The position numbers and the translations under genes are program-made. From NCBI RefSeq assembly GCF_000374865.1, contig NZ_KB895452.1, positions 186,001 through 250,000 of the forward strand: a stretch of 64,000 bases of DNA, written 5' to 3'. How positions within the stretch are numbered: position 1 is the first letter of the stretch; each line of letters begins with the position of its first letter. The notes under the pieces are model-generated. The model did no database searches, was not told the DNA's origin, and saw only the letters and a list, made by a program, of their open reading frames with translations. Shown in pieces: positions 26,561 through 35,800 of this stretch. This DNA comes from Arthrobacter sp. 135MFCol5.1. GTDB taxonomy: Bacteria > Actinomycetota > Actinomycetes > Actinomycetales > Micrococcaceae.

Positions 26561-27319
26561 GTGGTTCGGGGTGGCCCCAAGCTTGATCACGGGCGCCGGC
26601 GGGAACTTGGCGGCAGTTTCCGCGACGGCGGACGGCACTACCAGCGCGTCAGGCCGGGCTACCCCGCGGAGTCAGCCCGGTGGCTGGTCCCGGCGCAGGC
26701 CCGTGACGCACTCGATGTCGGGGCCGGTACCGGGAAGTTTACGGCCCTGCTGCTGGAGCTTGGCCTGGAGGTAACCGCCGTCGACCCTTCCACGGACATG
26801 CTCGCCCAACTCGCGGCACACTGCCCTGCTGCCACGGCCGTGGCGGGGACCGCGGAGGCGACGGGGCTGGCCGAAGCCTCCTTCGACGTCGTCACCGTGG
26901 CGCAGGCCTGGCACTGGTGCGACGCGCTGCCGGCGAGCACCGAACTTGCCCGCGTCCTGCGCCCGCACGGAACGCTGGGACTCATCTGGAACCAACTGGA
27001 TACCTCGGTGCCGTGGGTGCACAGGCTCTCCAGGATCATGCACGCCGGCGATGTGTACCGCCCGGGCCACAAGCCGGTGGTGGGGCCCGAATTCACCGGG
27101 CTCGAAGGGCATGTCACGCACTGGCAGGACAAGGTGACCACCACGGACCTGATGGAACTCACCAAGTCCCGGAGCTATTACCTGCGCGCCGGCGAGTCAA
27201 CCAGGGCCAAGGTCCTGGCGAACCTGGACTGGTACCTCCACGACCATCTGGCCTACCCGCCCGACCAAGAACTCGATCTTCCCTACCTCACCTTGGCGTG
27301 GCGCGCCGTGAAGGCGTAA
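26561..27319 (+). CDS. Class I SAM-dependent methyltransferase
   Basis: A 252-residue Rossmann methyltransferase. The SAM-binding motif I is LDVGAGTGKFTALLLELG at about residue 48, motif II is in VTAVDPSTDMLAQL, and the SFDVVTVAQAWHWCD block is typical of methyltransferase-11 proteins. The acceptor is unknown. GTG start with AAGGAG 7 bases upstream. It follows the SAM-regulated class V gene by 92 bases, so read-through is possible but not shown. Confidence 0.83.
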   Translation: MVRGGPKLDHGRRRELGGSFRDGGRHYQRVRPGYPAESARWLVPAQARDALDVGAGTGKFTALLLELGLEVTAVDPSTDMLAQLAAHCPAATAVAGTAEATGLAEASFDVVTVAQAWHWCDALPASTELARVLRPHGTLGLIWNQLDTSVPWVHRLSRIMHAGDVYRPGHKPVVGPEFTGLEGHVTHWQDKVTTTDLMELTKSRSYYLRAGESTRAKVLANLDWYLHDHLAYPPDQELDLPYLTLAWRAVKA

Positions 27320-27378
27320 CGGGATGGGTTTGCCCGACGCCGCAGGCCCCGCGGACCCGGCCACGGCAGGGAACCCGG

Positions 27379-27384
27379 TAGGCT
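27379..27384 (+). promoter_or_regulatory. -10 hexamer for a leaderless DtxR-family gene
   Basis: TAGGCT ends 7 bases before the GTG start at 27392; there is no ribosome-binding site. Confidence 0.5.
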
Positions 27385-27391
27385 TGAGCCT

Positions 27392-28096
27392 GTGAAGACC
27401 AGCGCGCCATCCTCCTCCATCGAGGACTACGTCAAGGTCATCTATTCATTCACTGAATGGCAGGACAAGCCCATCACGTCCTCCCAACTGGCGCAGCGGC
27501 TCGGGGTTGCGAACTCGTCAGTATCGGAGATGGTCCGCAAGCTCAAGGACCAGGGCCTGGTGGACCACAAACCGTACAGCGCCGTGACCCTGACCGAGGC
27601 GGGACTGCGGCTCGCGCTGGCCATGGTGCGGCGCCACCGGCTGATCGAAACCTATCTCGTGGAGCGCCTGGGCTACAGCTGGGATGAAGTGCACGATGAA
27701 GCCGAACAGCTGGAGCATGCGGTGTCGGACACCTTCATCGAGCGCGTTGCCGCCAAGCTCGGGGACCCCAGCCGGGATCCGCACGGCGATCCCATTCCCA
27801 CGGCGGACGGCCAGGTGCTGATGCCGCGCGCCCACCTCCTCGCCGAACTGGACGAAGGCCACGCCGGCAGGATCACCCGGATCAGCGACGACAACCCTGA
27901 GTTGCTCCGTTACCTTGCCTCGCAGGACATCGAGCTTGACGCCCGCGTGGAAGTGCTGGGGCGGCGGCCGTTTGGCGGCGCGCTGGTGGTGCGGATCGGC
28001 GGTGCCCGGGAATACGACCTCGCCGATGAGATCGCCACGGCGTTGTGGGTTTCCAGCGACGCCCCGCATCCCGGCTGCAGCCTTGATCTGTCCTGA
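27392..28096 (+). CDS. DtxR-family metal-dependent transcriptional regulator
   Basis: A 234-residue DtxR-type repressor with three domains: winged helix (about 1-70, ITSSQLAQRLGVANSSVSEMVRKLKDQGLV), metal-binding and dimerisation domain (about 75-140, RRHRLIETYLVERLGYSWDEVHDEAEQLEHAVS) and a C-terminal SH3/FeoA-like domain (about 150-230). The three-domain form is found in both iron (DtxR/IdeR) and manganese (MntR) sensors. The metal cannot be decided here, and no transporter is next to it. Leaderless GTG start. Confidence 0.88.
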   Translation: MKTSAPSSSIEDYVKVIYSFTEWQDKPITSSQLAQRLGVANSSVSEMVRKLKDQGLVDHKPYSAVTLTEAGLRLALAMVRRHRLIETYLVERLGYSWDEVHDEAEQLEHAVSDTFIERVAAKLGDPSRDPHGDPIPTADGQVLMPRAHLLAELDEGHAGRITRISDDNPELLRYLASQDIELDARVEVLGRRPFGGALVVRIGGAREYDLADEIATALWVSSDAPHPGCSLDLS

Positions 28097-28162
28097 CCAG
28101 CGGATTGCCGGGACAGCCGGCTGAGGGGCTCCGGGGCAGCGTCCCGATTTGGCGGGCTCCCG

Positions 28163-28168
28163 TATGGT
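28163..28168 (+). promoter_or_regulatory. -10 hexamer deciding the start of the next gene
   Basis: TATGGT lies 8 bases before the ATG at 28177 and only 2 bases before an ATG at 28171. Transcription would start at about 28175, so the 28177 codon is the better start of a leaderless message. Confidence 0.5.
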
Positions 28169-28176
28169 GGATGGTG

Positions 28177-28554
28177 ATGATCAGCAGACGTGACGCCGCA
28201 ATAGCCCTGGACGTACCCCTCGAAATGGCGCAGCGCCATGGCCTGCCGAAATGGATGCCCGAAGCTGAGCTCCGCGGCATCCTGGACAATCCTCCCCCGT
28301 GGCTGGTGCAGTCACGGGCCAACCGGACAGGCAAGCGGCCCGTGTGGGTCCATCTCGAGTGCGCCGTGTGCGGGTACGAGGAAGCGGCCCGCCCAAAGAA
28401 GTGGTGGCCGGAATTCACCTATGTGGTGTGCGGGCACCACGCACCGGAAGAGATCCCACCGGTACAGCCCGGTTGCGTCCGTGGCGAGTACGACGGCGTC
28501 GGGACGCGTTTCACAGGCATCGCGGACGTGGAAGCGCCGGCAGCGGGGGCATAG
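28177..28554 (+). CDS. Conserved hypothetical protein with a possible zinc site
   Basis: A 125-residue protein I cannot assign to a named family. An N-terminal part (ISRRDAAIALDVPLEMAQRHG) looks like a helix-turn-helix, with the WM/WL-rich segment PPPWLVQSRANRTG after it. Two Cys/His clusters, CAVCGYEE and YVVCGHHAPEE, are about 30 residues apart and could bind zinc. A C-terminal GVGTRFTGIADV closes the protein. Start set by the promoter at 28163-28168. It lies between a DtxR regulator and an HtrA-like protease on the opposite strand, with no evident link to either. Confidence 0.6.
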   Translation: MISRRDAAIALDVPLEMAQRHGLPKWMPEAELRGILDNPPPWLVQSRANRTGKRPVWVHLECAVCGYEEAARPKKWWPEFTYVVCGHHAPEEIPPVQPGCVRGEYDGVGTRFTGIADVEAPAAGA

Positions 28555-28581
28555 CGCTTCCGGACGCACCGCCCCCGGAGC

Positions 28582-29565
28582 CTACGGCGTCCCGTTGCCC
28601 GTCATTTCCTCCGGAACGGCGGTGAGGTGCACTTCGGTGCCGTCCCGCAGGACCTTCAGGTCAAGCGGCTCGCCGATGGCATCGGAAAACAGGAGCCGCT
28701 GCAGGCTTTCGGCGTTGCTGACGGGACGGCCTCCCGCCGTCAGCAGGATGTCCCCAGCCGCCAGCCCTGCCTTGTCCGCCGGAGAACCGGGCAGCACCTC
28801 CACGACGCGCAGCCCTTCGCGGAGCCCGCTGCGGATCACAGCGCTGGGGTTGAGCTGGATCGGTGTGCTGACAAGGCCAAGGTAGGCACGGCGTACCCTG
28901 CCGTCCGACAGCAGCGCGGCGATGATCCTGCGGGTGGTGGCGTTGATCGGTATGGCGAGCCCCAGGCCGGCGCCCGCCACTGCCGTGTTGATGCCGACGA
29001 TCCTGGAGTGCGTGTCTGCCAGCGCTCCACCGGAGTTACCGGGGTTCAGTGCGGCGTCCGTCTGGATAACGTCCTCGATCACCCTCCGGTTACCCCCGGC
29101 CCAGACCGGAATGGCCCGGCCCAAACCACTGACCACGCCCGCGGTGACTGATCCCGCGAGTCCCAGTGGGTTTCCGACGGCCACCACAAGCTGGCCCACG
29201 CGCAGACTTTCAGCCGCGCCGAATTCAGCCGGCGGCACCTTGGGCCGCGAACCGTGGACCACTGCAAGATCAGACAGGGGGTCGGCTCCCACCAGTTCCA
29301 GTTCCATCCTGCTGCCGTCGCCGAAGACCGCAAATCCGTGCCGGGTGCCTGCCACGACGTGTGAGTTGGTGAGGAGGTATCCGTCCTCGGTGAAGAGCAC
29401 TGCCGAGCCGGCGCCCACCCTGACCCTGCTGTTCCTCCGGTTAGCGGTCATCTCGATTGCCGCCACGTGCGGCGTAACCGTCGCCGCCACCCGCATGACC
29501 GTCTGCGAGTACGAGTCCAGGATGTCGTCGTCATCCGGCGGCATGATTTTCCGCGCCTGCTCCAT
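28582..29565 (-). CDS. HtrA-like serine protease with PDZ domain, cytoplasmic form
   Basis: A 327-residue S1C protease. The triad is complete: His69 in TNSHVV, Asp99 in SDLAVV and Ser178 in GNSGG. One PDZ domain follows (about 235-320: GSPADKAGLAAGDILLTAGGRPV). Unlike most actinobacterial HtrA proteins no signal peptide or membrane helix precedes the protease, so it appears cytoplasmic or is exported by an unknown route. The ATG at 29565 follows GGAGG by 6 bases; the longer frame does not. It is convergent with the hypothetical gene to its left. Confidence 0.87.
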   Translation of the reverse strand: MEQARKIMPPDDDDILDSYSQTVMRVAATVTPHVAAIEMTANRRNSRVRVGAGSAVLFTEDGYLLTNSHVVAGTRHGFAVFGDGSRMELELVGADPLSDLAVVHGSRPKVPPAEFGAAESLRVGQLVVAVGNPLGLAGSVTAGVVSGLGRAIPVWAGGNRRVIEDVIQTDAALNPGNSGGALADTHSRIVGINTAVAGAGLGLAIPINATTRRIIAALLSDGRVRRAYLGLVSTPIQLNPSAVIRSGLREGLRVVEVLPGSPADKAGLAAGDILLTAGGRPVSNAESLQRLLFSDAIGEPLDLKVLRDGTEVHLTAVPEEMTGNGTP

Positions 29566-29766
29566 GGGGCACCTCCAGCCCTCGTGCCGGTTCACCCGGT
29601 GCGGTCCCCGGTCCGTTGCCGGCCGTGGCAGGTTTCCATCGGGATCCTTACGCTAGTCAACGACGCAGTGGCAGATTCCAGTCCCGGTGCTGCTACGCCG
29701 TCGGTGAACAGCACCGCGGCGTCCGGCATTCCCCTTCCCACCGGTGCGCTGGCGCTGCCCAGGCTT

Positions 29767-29772
29767 TAGGAT
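29767..29772 (+). promoter_or_regulatory. -10 hexamer, leaderless PNPOx-fold gene 1
   Basis: TAGGAT ends 7 bases before the ATG at 29780, without a ribosome-binding site. Confidence 0.5.
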
Positions 29773-29779
29773 CGGTAGC

Positions 29780-30244
29780 ATGACTGGTTCCCCGGCGGGC
29801 TCTCCCACGGAAATTTTGGACGCTGATGCGTGCTGGCAGTACCTGAGGTCTTCCTATATCGGCCGGCTGGCGGTCATCAACGGCGAGATTCCGGAAATCT
29901 TTCCGGTGAATTTCTCTGTCTCCGGCGACACACTGTTCTTCCGGACGGCGCCGGGAACCAAGCTTCGTGCCTTGCTGCGCGGGGCGGTGGCAGCGCTGGA
30001 GGTTGATGGACTCAATCCATACGCCACGGAGGTGTGGAGCGTGGTTGCAAAGGGCAGGCCGGAACCGTTCGACGAAACGCGCATGAGCCTGCCGGCCATC
30101 GACGCCGACCGTGAACCATGGGAGGCCGGGATCAAGGACCACCTGATCGCCATCTCCCCCACCGAACTCACCGGCCGCCGGTTCGCGGTCACGCCGCCCA
30201 CCCGGTGGTGGCCGCCTGTGGACTTCGCCGCCGATTGGCTCTAG
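29780..30244 (+). CDS. Pyridoxamine 5'-phosphate oxidase-fold flavoprotein, copy 1
   Basis: A 154-residue split-barrel protein of the PNPOx/FDOR superfamily. It opens with TEILDADACWQYLRS and has the core IGRLAVINGEIPEIFPVNF and FFRTAPGTKLRAL, which bind FMN or F420-type cofactor in relatives. It shares this layout with genes at 30322 and 36143; the three are paralogues. Substrate and cofactor are unknown; these small proteins reduce quinones, biliverdin-like pigments or other redox dyes. A separate leaderless promoter precedes it. Confidence 0.8.
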   Translation: MTGSPAGSPTEILDADACWQYLRSSYIGRLAVINGEIPEIFPVNFSVSGDTLFFRTAPGTKLRALLRGAVAALEVDGLNPYATEVWSVVAKGRPEPFDETRMSLPAIDADREPWEAGIKDHLIAISPTELTGRRFAVTPPTRWWPPVDFAADWL

Positions 30245-30308
30245 CCGCAGCACATGCGTCCGCCCAAGGCCGGGCCTTTGTGCCCTTTCCGGGGGCGGTG
30301 GACTTCCC

Positions 30309-30314
30309 TACGCT
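30309..30314 (+). promoter_or_regulatory. -10 hexamer, leaderless PNPOx-fold gene 2
   Basis: TACGCT ends 7 bases before the ATG at 30322, without a ribosome-binding site. Confidence 0.45.
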
Positions 30315-30321
30315 GTGCCCT

Positions 30322-30792
30322 ATGACAGAGAACCCAAACGTACCTGCAGCTGAAATCCTCGATGCGGAAGAGTGCTGGTCGCTTCTCGCGCAGACCGGGG
30401 TGGGACGCCTGGCCGTCATCGCGGATGGCCATCCGGACGTCTTTCCGGTCAATTACAAGGTGGACGGCCATACCCTGGTCTTCCGCACGGGCGGGGGCAC
30501 CAAACAGCAGGCCATTGAGGCGGACGCTGTGGTCGCTTTGGAGGCAGATGCAGTCAGTTCCCAGTTCGGCCTGGCATGGAGCGTCGTGGTCAAGGGCAAA
30601 GCCGCAGAGACGACCCCCACAGGCCCTGACTTGGACAATATCCGGCGGGCGCTCTTCCCTTGGCAGGGCGTGGGCAAGGAATATTTCATCCGCATCACGC
30701 CGGAATCCATCACGGGCCGGCGTTTCACCATGACCGCACCGCTGCTGTGGCAGACGCCGTTGGACGACGCGACCCGCGCGGGCTTCGAGTAG
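30322..30792 (+). CDS. Pyridoxamine 5'-phosphate oxidase-fold flavoprotein, copy 2
   Basis: A 156-residue paralogue of the preceding gene, with [19 protein letters not shown], the core [22 protein letters not shown] and [13 protein letters not shown]. It ends with the family tail [13 protein letters not shown]. It starts 77 bases after copy 1 behind its own leaderless promoter, so the two can be expressed separately. The frame upstream of 30322 runs through copy 1 and is not coding. Function as for copy 1 is unknown. Confidence 0.8.
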   Translation: MTENPNVPAAEILDAEECWSLLAQTGVGRLAVIADGHPDVFPVNYKVDGHTLVFRTGGGTKQQAIEADAVVALEADAVSSQFGLAWSVVVKGKAAETTPTGPDLDNIRRALFPWQGVGKEYFIRITPESITGRRFTMTAPLLWQTPLDDATRAGFE

Positions 30793-30814
30793 CCGCCACC
30801 GAACCGGACGCATC

Positions 30815-31831
30815 ATGCGTGCATGGTGGGTGGGCGCCCCGGGCCCCATATCCACGCATCCCCTGGTCCAGGGGCACAGGGCCACGCCGAAGCCGCGGCC
30901 GCATGAGCTCCTGGTGCAGGTCAGTGTCTGCGGCGTGTGCCGCACGGACCTCCATCTCGCTGAAGGAGACCTGGCACCACGCCATCCGCACGTGGTCCCC
31001 GGGCACGAGGCGGTCGGCGTCGTCATCGAAACGGGCGCGGACTGCACACGGTTCCACGCCGGCGACAGGGTAGGCATCGCCTGGCTCGGCAGCGTGTGCG
31101 GCCGGTGCGATTACTGCCGGCGCGGCGACGAAAACCTGTGCTCATCGCCAGTGTTCACCGGGTGGGACAAGGACGGAGGATTTGCCGAACGGCTGGCAAT
31201 CGCCGAAGACTTCGCCTACCCGGTCCCGGCGGCCTTTTCCGACGAGCAGGCCGCACCGTTGCTGTGCTCCGGGATCATCGGGTACCGCGCCCTGAAACGC
31301 GCCGCATTGCCGGTTGGCGGCCGCCTTGGCATCTATGGCTTTGGCAGTTCCGCCCACATCACCGCTCAGCTGGCCATCAGGCAGGGCGCCTCCGTGTTCG
31401 TCATGACCCGGTCGGAGGAGGCCCGGTCACTGGCACTGGAACTGGGGGCGGAGTACGCCGGCGACGCCTACGGGCGGCCGCCCGTCCCCCTGGATTCGGC
31501 CATCCTCTTCGCCCCGGTGGGCGATCTTGTCCCGGTGGCGCTGGCGGCCCTCGACCGCGGCGGGACCCTTGCCGTCGCGGGCATCCACCTGAGCGATATT
31601 CCGTCCCTGAATTATGGCAGGGAGCTTTTCTACGAGCGCCAGCTGCGTAGCGTCACCGCCAATACCCGGGCGGACGGCCGTGAATTCCTGGCCCTGGCGG
31701 CGAGGCTGTCGCTGACCTTGAAAACAACCGCATACCCCTTCGACTTTGCCGATGAGGCGCTGGAAGACCTGGCAGCCGACAGGATCACCGGGTCCGCCGT
31801 CCTGCGCGTCCGCCCGGAGCAGCCTGGTTAA
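30815..31831 (+). CDS. Zinc-dependent alcohol dehydrogenase family protein
   Basis: A 338-residue medium-chain dehydrogenase related to AdhA-type enzymes. The catalytic zinc site is seen in [13 protein letters not shown] and [13 protein letters not shown], and the structural zinc site in [15 protein letters not shown]. The coenzyme fold [16 protein letters not shown] replaces the usual GxGxxG with GFGSSAH, which weakens prediction of NAD versus NADP. It begins 22 bases after copy 2 of the PNPOx genes and may be transcribed with it. The substrate is unknown. Confidence 0.85.
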   Translation: MRAWWVGAPGPISTHPLVQGHRATPKPRPHELLVQVSVCGVCRTDLHLAEGDLAPRHPHVVPGHEAVGVVIETGADCTRFHAGDRVGIAWLGSVCGRCDYCRRGDENLCSSPVFTGWDKDGGFAERLAIAEDFAYPVPAAFSDEQAAPLLCSGIIGYRALKRAALPVGGRLGIYGFGSSAHITAQLAIRQGASVFVMTRSEEARSLALELGAEYAGDAYGRPPVPLDSAILFAPVGDLVPVALAALDRGGTLAVAGIHLSDIPSLNYGRELFYERQLRSVTANTRADGREFLALAARLSLTLKTTAYPFDFADEALEDLAADRITGSAVLRVRPEQPG

Positions 31832-31866
31832 GCCCAGCCCTATTCCGGCCCCTTCTGGCGGTCGAG

Positions 31867-32892
31867 TTACCCGAACAGCACGGCGGCTTCCCTGTAGCGG
31901 GCCTCGGGAACCCTCTTGAGTTCGCCCAGGGCCTCATCCAGGCCCACATTCACGATGTCCGTGCCCCGGAGCGAAACCATCGTGCCCCACCGTCCGGCGG
32001 CGGCTGATTCAACGGCAGCCAGGCCAAGCCGGGTGGCAAGGACACGGTCAAAGGCGGTGGGCTCGCCGCCGCGCTGGATATGGCCCAGCACGGTGGCCCT
32101 GGTTTCGATGCCGGTCCGTTCCTGCAGTTGTTCCTCAAGCAGCAGCCCGATCCCGCCGAGGCGTGGCCGGCCGAAGGTGTCCAGGCCGCGCGGCGCGTAA
32201 GGTGCCTGCCGCCCCTCCGGCGCGAAAGCTTCAGCCACCACCACCAGCGGAGCCCTGCCACGGTCCCGCGCCGACAGCACCCAGGCGGAGATCTGCTCGA
32301 TCGGGAGGGGATGTTCCGGGATCAGGATGGCGTGCGCACCGGACGCCATGCCTGAGTGCAGCGCTATCCAGCCGGCGTTCCTGCCCATGACCTCGGCAAT
32401 CATGCACCGGTGGTGTGATTCCCCCGTGGTCCGCAACCGGTCAATTGCCTCGGTGGCAGTCTGGACTGCGGTGTCGAAACCAAAAGTGTAATCCGTCGCG
32501 CCCAAGTCGTTATCGATGGTTTTTGGGACACCCAGGACGTTGAGCCCCTGTCCGCACAGCTCCCGGGCCGCCGCCAGGGTGCCTTCTCCCCCGATGGCAA
32601 TCAGGCCGTCCAGCCCGCTGCGCTGGAAGCCGGCACGTACTGCGTCGATGCCGCCCGCGGCCAGCGGATTGGTCCGCGACGTCCCCAGGATAGTCCCGCC
32701 AAGGCGCGCGATCCCGCGGACACCCGTCCTGGGCAGGGGAACGACGTCGTCCTCCAGGACGCCCCGCCATCCATCGCGGAATCCTACGAACTCGTACCCA
32801 TGGACGACGTCGCCGCCCAGCACCGCTCCACGGATGACCGCATTCACGCCGGGGCAGTCGCCGCCGCTGGTCAGGATCCCCAGCCGCCTCAC
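31867..32892 (-). CDS. pfkA: 6-phosphofructokinase
   Basis: A 341-residue phosphofructokinase that makes fructose 1,6-bisphosphate in glycolysis. Conserved parts are GGDCPGVNAVIRG at the N-terminus, GGEGT at 101-105 and PKTIDND at 123-129, with MGRNAGW after. In the E. coli numbering used for this family Gly104 favours ATP over pyrophosphate, while Lys124 is typical of PPi enzymes; the Gly104/Lys124 pair occurs in ATP-dependent actinobacterial enzymes. The GTG start overlaps the stop of the upstream HAD-GH65 gene (GTGA), so they are co-translated. Confidence 0.93.
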   Translation of the reverse strand: MRRLGILTSGGDCPGVNAVIRGAVLGGDVVHGYEFVGFRDGWRGVLEDDVVPLPRTGVRGIARLGGTILGTSRTNPLAAGGIDAVRAGFQRSGLDGLIAIGGEGTLAAARELCGQGLNVLGVPKTIDNDLGATDYTFGFDTAVQTATEAIDRLRTTGESHHRCMIAEVMGRNAGWIALHSGMASGAHAILIPEHPLPIEQISAWVLSARDRGRAPLVVVAEAFAPEGRQAPYAPRGLDTFGRPRLGGIGLLLEEQLQERTGIETRATVLGHIQRGGEPTAFDRVLATRLGLAAVESAAAGRWGTMVSLRGTDIVNVGLDEALGELKRVPEARYREAAVLFG

Positions 32893-35800
32893 GATGCCGC
32901 CCCTCCGGCGGTGCGGGCGGGTAGCGGGAACTGCCGGGTTTGGCCTGGCGGCAGGACCACATCGGTGCCATTAACGTGCACGGTGATGGGGCCGGCGTCA
33001 CCGGGGGCCGACGCGATGCTCATCTGCCCGTCCTTGAGGTGGACCCGCAGCCGGTGTCCCCGGTAGAGGACCTCGAAGGCCACGGCACGCAGCCGTGTTG
33101 GCAGGTTGGGGGCGAACAGGATGCTGTCCCCGCTGAAGCGCAGGCCGGCAAAGCTGCGCTGCACCACGTCGATGGTTCCTCCCATGGCCCCCAAATGGAT
33201 ACCCGCCCGGGTGGTGCCGTGCTGGGTGTCGTCAAGGTCGGCGTCGAGCGCTTCCCGGAAACTGTCCCAGGCACGGTCGGCATCCACCCCGGCCAGGACG
33301 GAGGCGTGGGCCACCCGGCTCAGCGTGGAGCCATGGGCCGTCCTGGACAGGTAGTACTCGATGGTCCGGTTCAGCTGCTCCCTCGTGAAACCGTAGCCCA
33401 GCCGCTCGAGGATACCCACCAGGCCTTCGTGTCCCAGTAGATACGGGAGCATCAGAACGTCCGCCTGCTTAGCCAGCTTGTAGCCGTTGGTTCCGTCCCC
33501 CTCCGCTTCCAGGATCAGGTCCAGCCGCTCAATGTCGCCATAGGCGTCGCGGTAGTGCTCCCAGTCCAGTTCCTTGAGCTGCTCGTACCGCTCGAACTGG
33601 CTGATGACGCCGTCGCTGTGGAAAGGGACATACATGGCAGCGCCCGTGGCTTCCCAGCCTGCGGCCTCCTCGTCGTCAACGCCGAGTGATTCCATCAGCC
33701 CGGCACGCTCGCTTCCGTGCAGGTAGCGAAGGATTTCCGCCGCCTGCAGGCACACCCACGCCGCCATGACGTTGGTGTACGCGTTGTCATCCAGGCCGGG
33801 GCCGGCCCGGCCCGGATATCCCGTGTGGTATTCATCCGGGCCCACGACACCGCGCAGGTGATATCTGCCATCGCGCCGGTCGAGGGAGGCCAGGGACTGG
33901 AAGAACCGGGCCACTTCGATCACCAGCTCCGCACCTTTTTGCAGGAGCCAGATCTTGTCACCGGTGGCCTGGAAATACTGCCATGCGTTGAAGGCCACCG
34001 CGAGGCCCGAGTGCACCTGAAGATGGGAGTAGTCCCTGACCCACCGTCCGGAACGCTCGTTGTACAACCACTTCGGGGTTTCCTCGGTCCCGTCGCTGCC
34101 GCTCTGCCACGGGAACTTCGCCCCTGCCAGGCCGGCCGCGGCGGCAGCGTGCCTGGCGGCGGGCAGCCGCCGCCACCGGTACTCAATGACGGAGCGGGCC
34201 ACCACCGGGGTCCGGGAGGTGAGCACCGGGAGAACGAACAATTCATCCCAGAAAACGTGCCCGCGGTAGCCCTCGCCGTGCAGTCCACGCGCAGTGACAC
34301 CGGCATCCAGTTCGGCCGTGTGGCGCGTCAGCGTCTGCAACAGGTGGAAGATGTGCAGGTTGAGGACCAGGCGTACCTGGACCGGGGCGTCGATTTCCAC
34401 GAGGAACGGGCGGAGTTCCCTCCGCCATGCTTCCTCGTGGGATGCCAAGAGCCGGGGAAAGGAATCGCCGGCGCGTTCCAGCACCGCGCGGGCGCCGGTT
34501 TCCGGGGAGGAAATGGCCCGGTCACGGGACGTCACAACCGCCACCGTCTTGGTCAGCCTGACAGGGATACCCGGCGTGAGGGAAATCTGGAACGTCCTGT
34601 AGTGGAAGGCCCCTTCTCCGCCCTCCCCTAACGACTCTGCCGCCACGGACACGTGCGTACGGTACGCCGCAGCGATACGGATGAGGCTTTGGGTGGTTTG
34701 GACTTCGACGACGGATGGAGCGTGCAGGGGCAGTTCGACGGCGGTGCCGCCCGACGGCGTCAGATCGGCCAGGTGGATGTCCGAGCCCTGGGCACGCTCC
34801 GGCAGGTTCGCGTTGCGGACGCCGGCGTTGATGCCGCTGCGAACTTCCACGGCGCCGCTCCACCCCAAGGCGGTGATGGTGGTCTCAAGCGCCAGGAGGT
34901 GGGGTTCGGCCATGGAAACGAAGCGGACCTGGACCACCTCCATGCGACGGCGGTCCGCGCCTTCGAGCAGCAGGCGCCTTTCCAGCACGGCCCGTCGGAG
35001 GTCCAGGACACGGCGCTCACGCACCACGGCCAGGCCGCCGTCCGACCACCACGGCAGCCCGGCGATCCGGAGGTCCAGCGGGAGGCAGTCCGGCGCATTG
35101 ACCATGTGCTCCTCGACCAGCGTCTCGTCTGCGGCCTTCACGGTAACCCTGTTGTACACGCCGGCAAGGTACATGCCCGCGTAGCTGAAGGGGCTCCCTT
35201 CAGGGGCCGCCCCCCGGACGCCCATGTAGCCGTTGCCCAACGTGGTCAGGGCTTCACGGTGCCCCTCGTGGCCGGCGTCGATGCCTTCATACACGAGGTG
35301 CCAGGCGTTGCCGATGACCAGTCCCAGGTCCAGCTCACCCACATCGTTCAGCACAGTACTTGCGCCGGCGGCCTCCAATTGGCGGCGGCTGCCGCTGCGG
35401 TCGATTCCGACCACCAGGCCGAAGCCGCCCCGGCGCCCTGCTTCCACTCCCGCCGCTGAGTCCTCTATGACCACGGCGTGTGCCGGTGCGACGCGCAGCT
35501 GGACGGCGGCGGCGAGGAAGACGTCCGGTGCCGGTTTCCCCCGCAAACCCAGGCCAGCCGCCGTCGCGCCGTCCATGACCACAGTGAACAGGTGCTCGAT
35601 GCCGGCGGCTTCCAGGACCAGTGCGGCGTTCCGGCTGGCGGTGACCACCGCGGTGGGGACTGCAGCGCCGGCAAGCCGCTGCAGCAATTGCAGCGTTCCC
35701 GGGTAGCTTTGCACCCCGTCCCGGCGCAGCCGCTGGTGGAACAGTTCGTTCTTCCAAGCGCCCAGGCCAAACCCGGTCCAGGCTCCCGGCTCGTCAGTCT

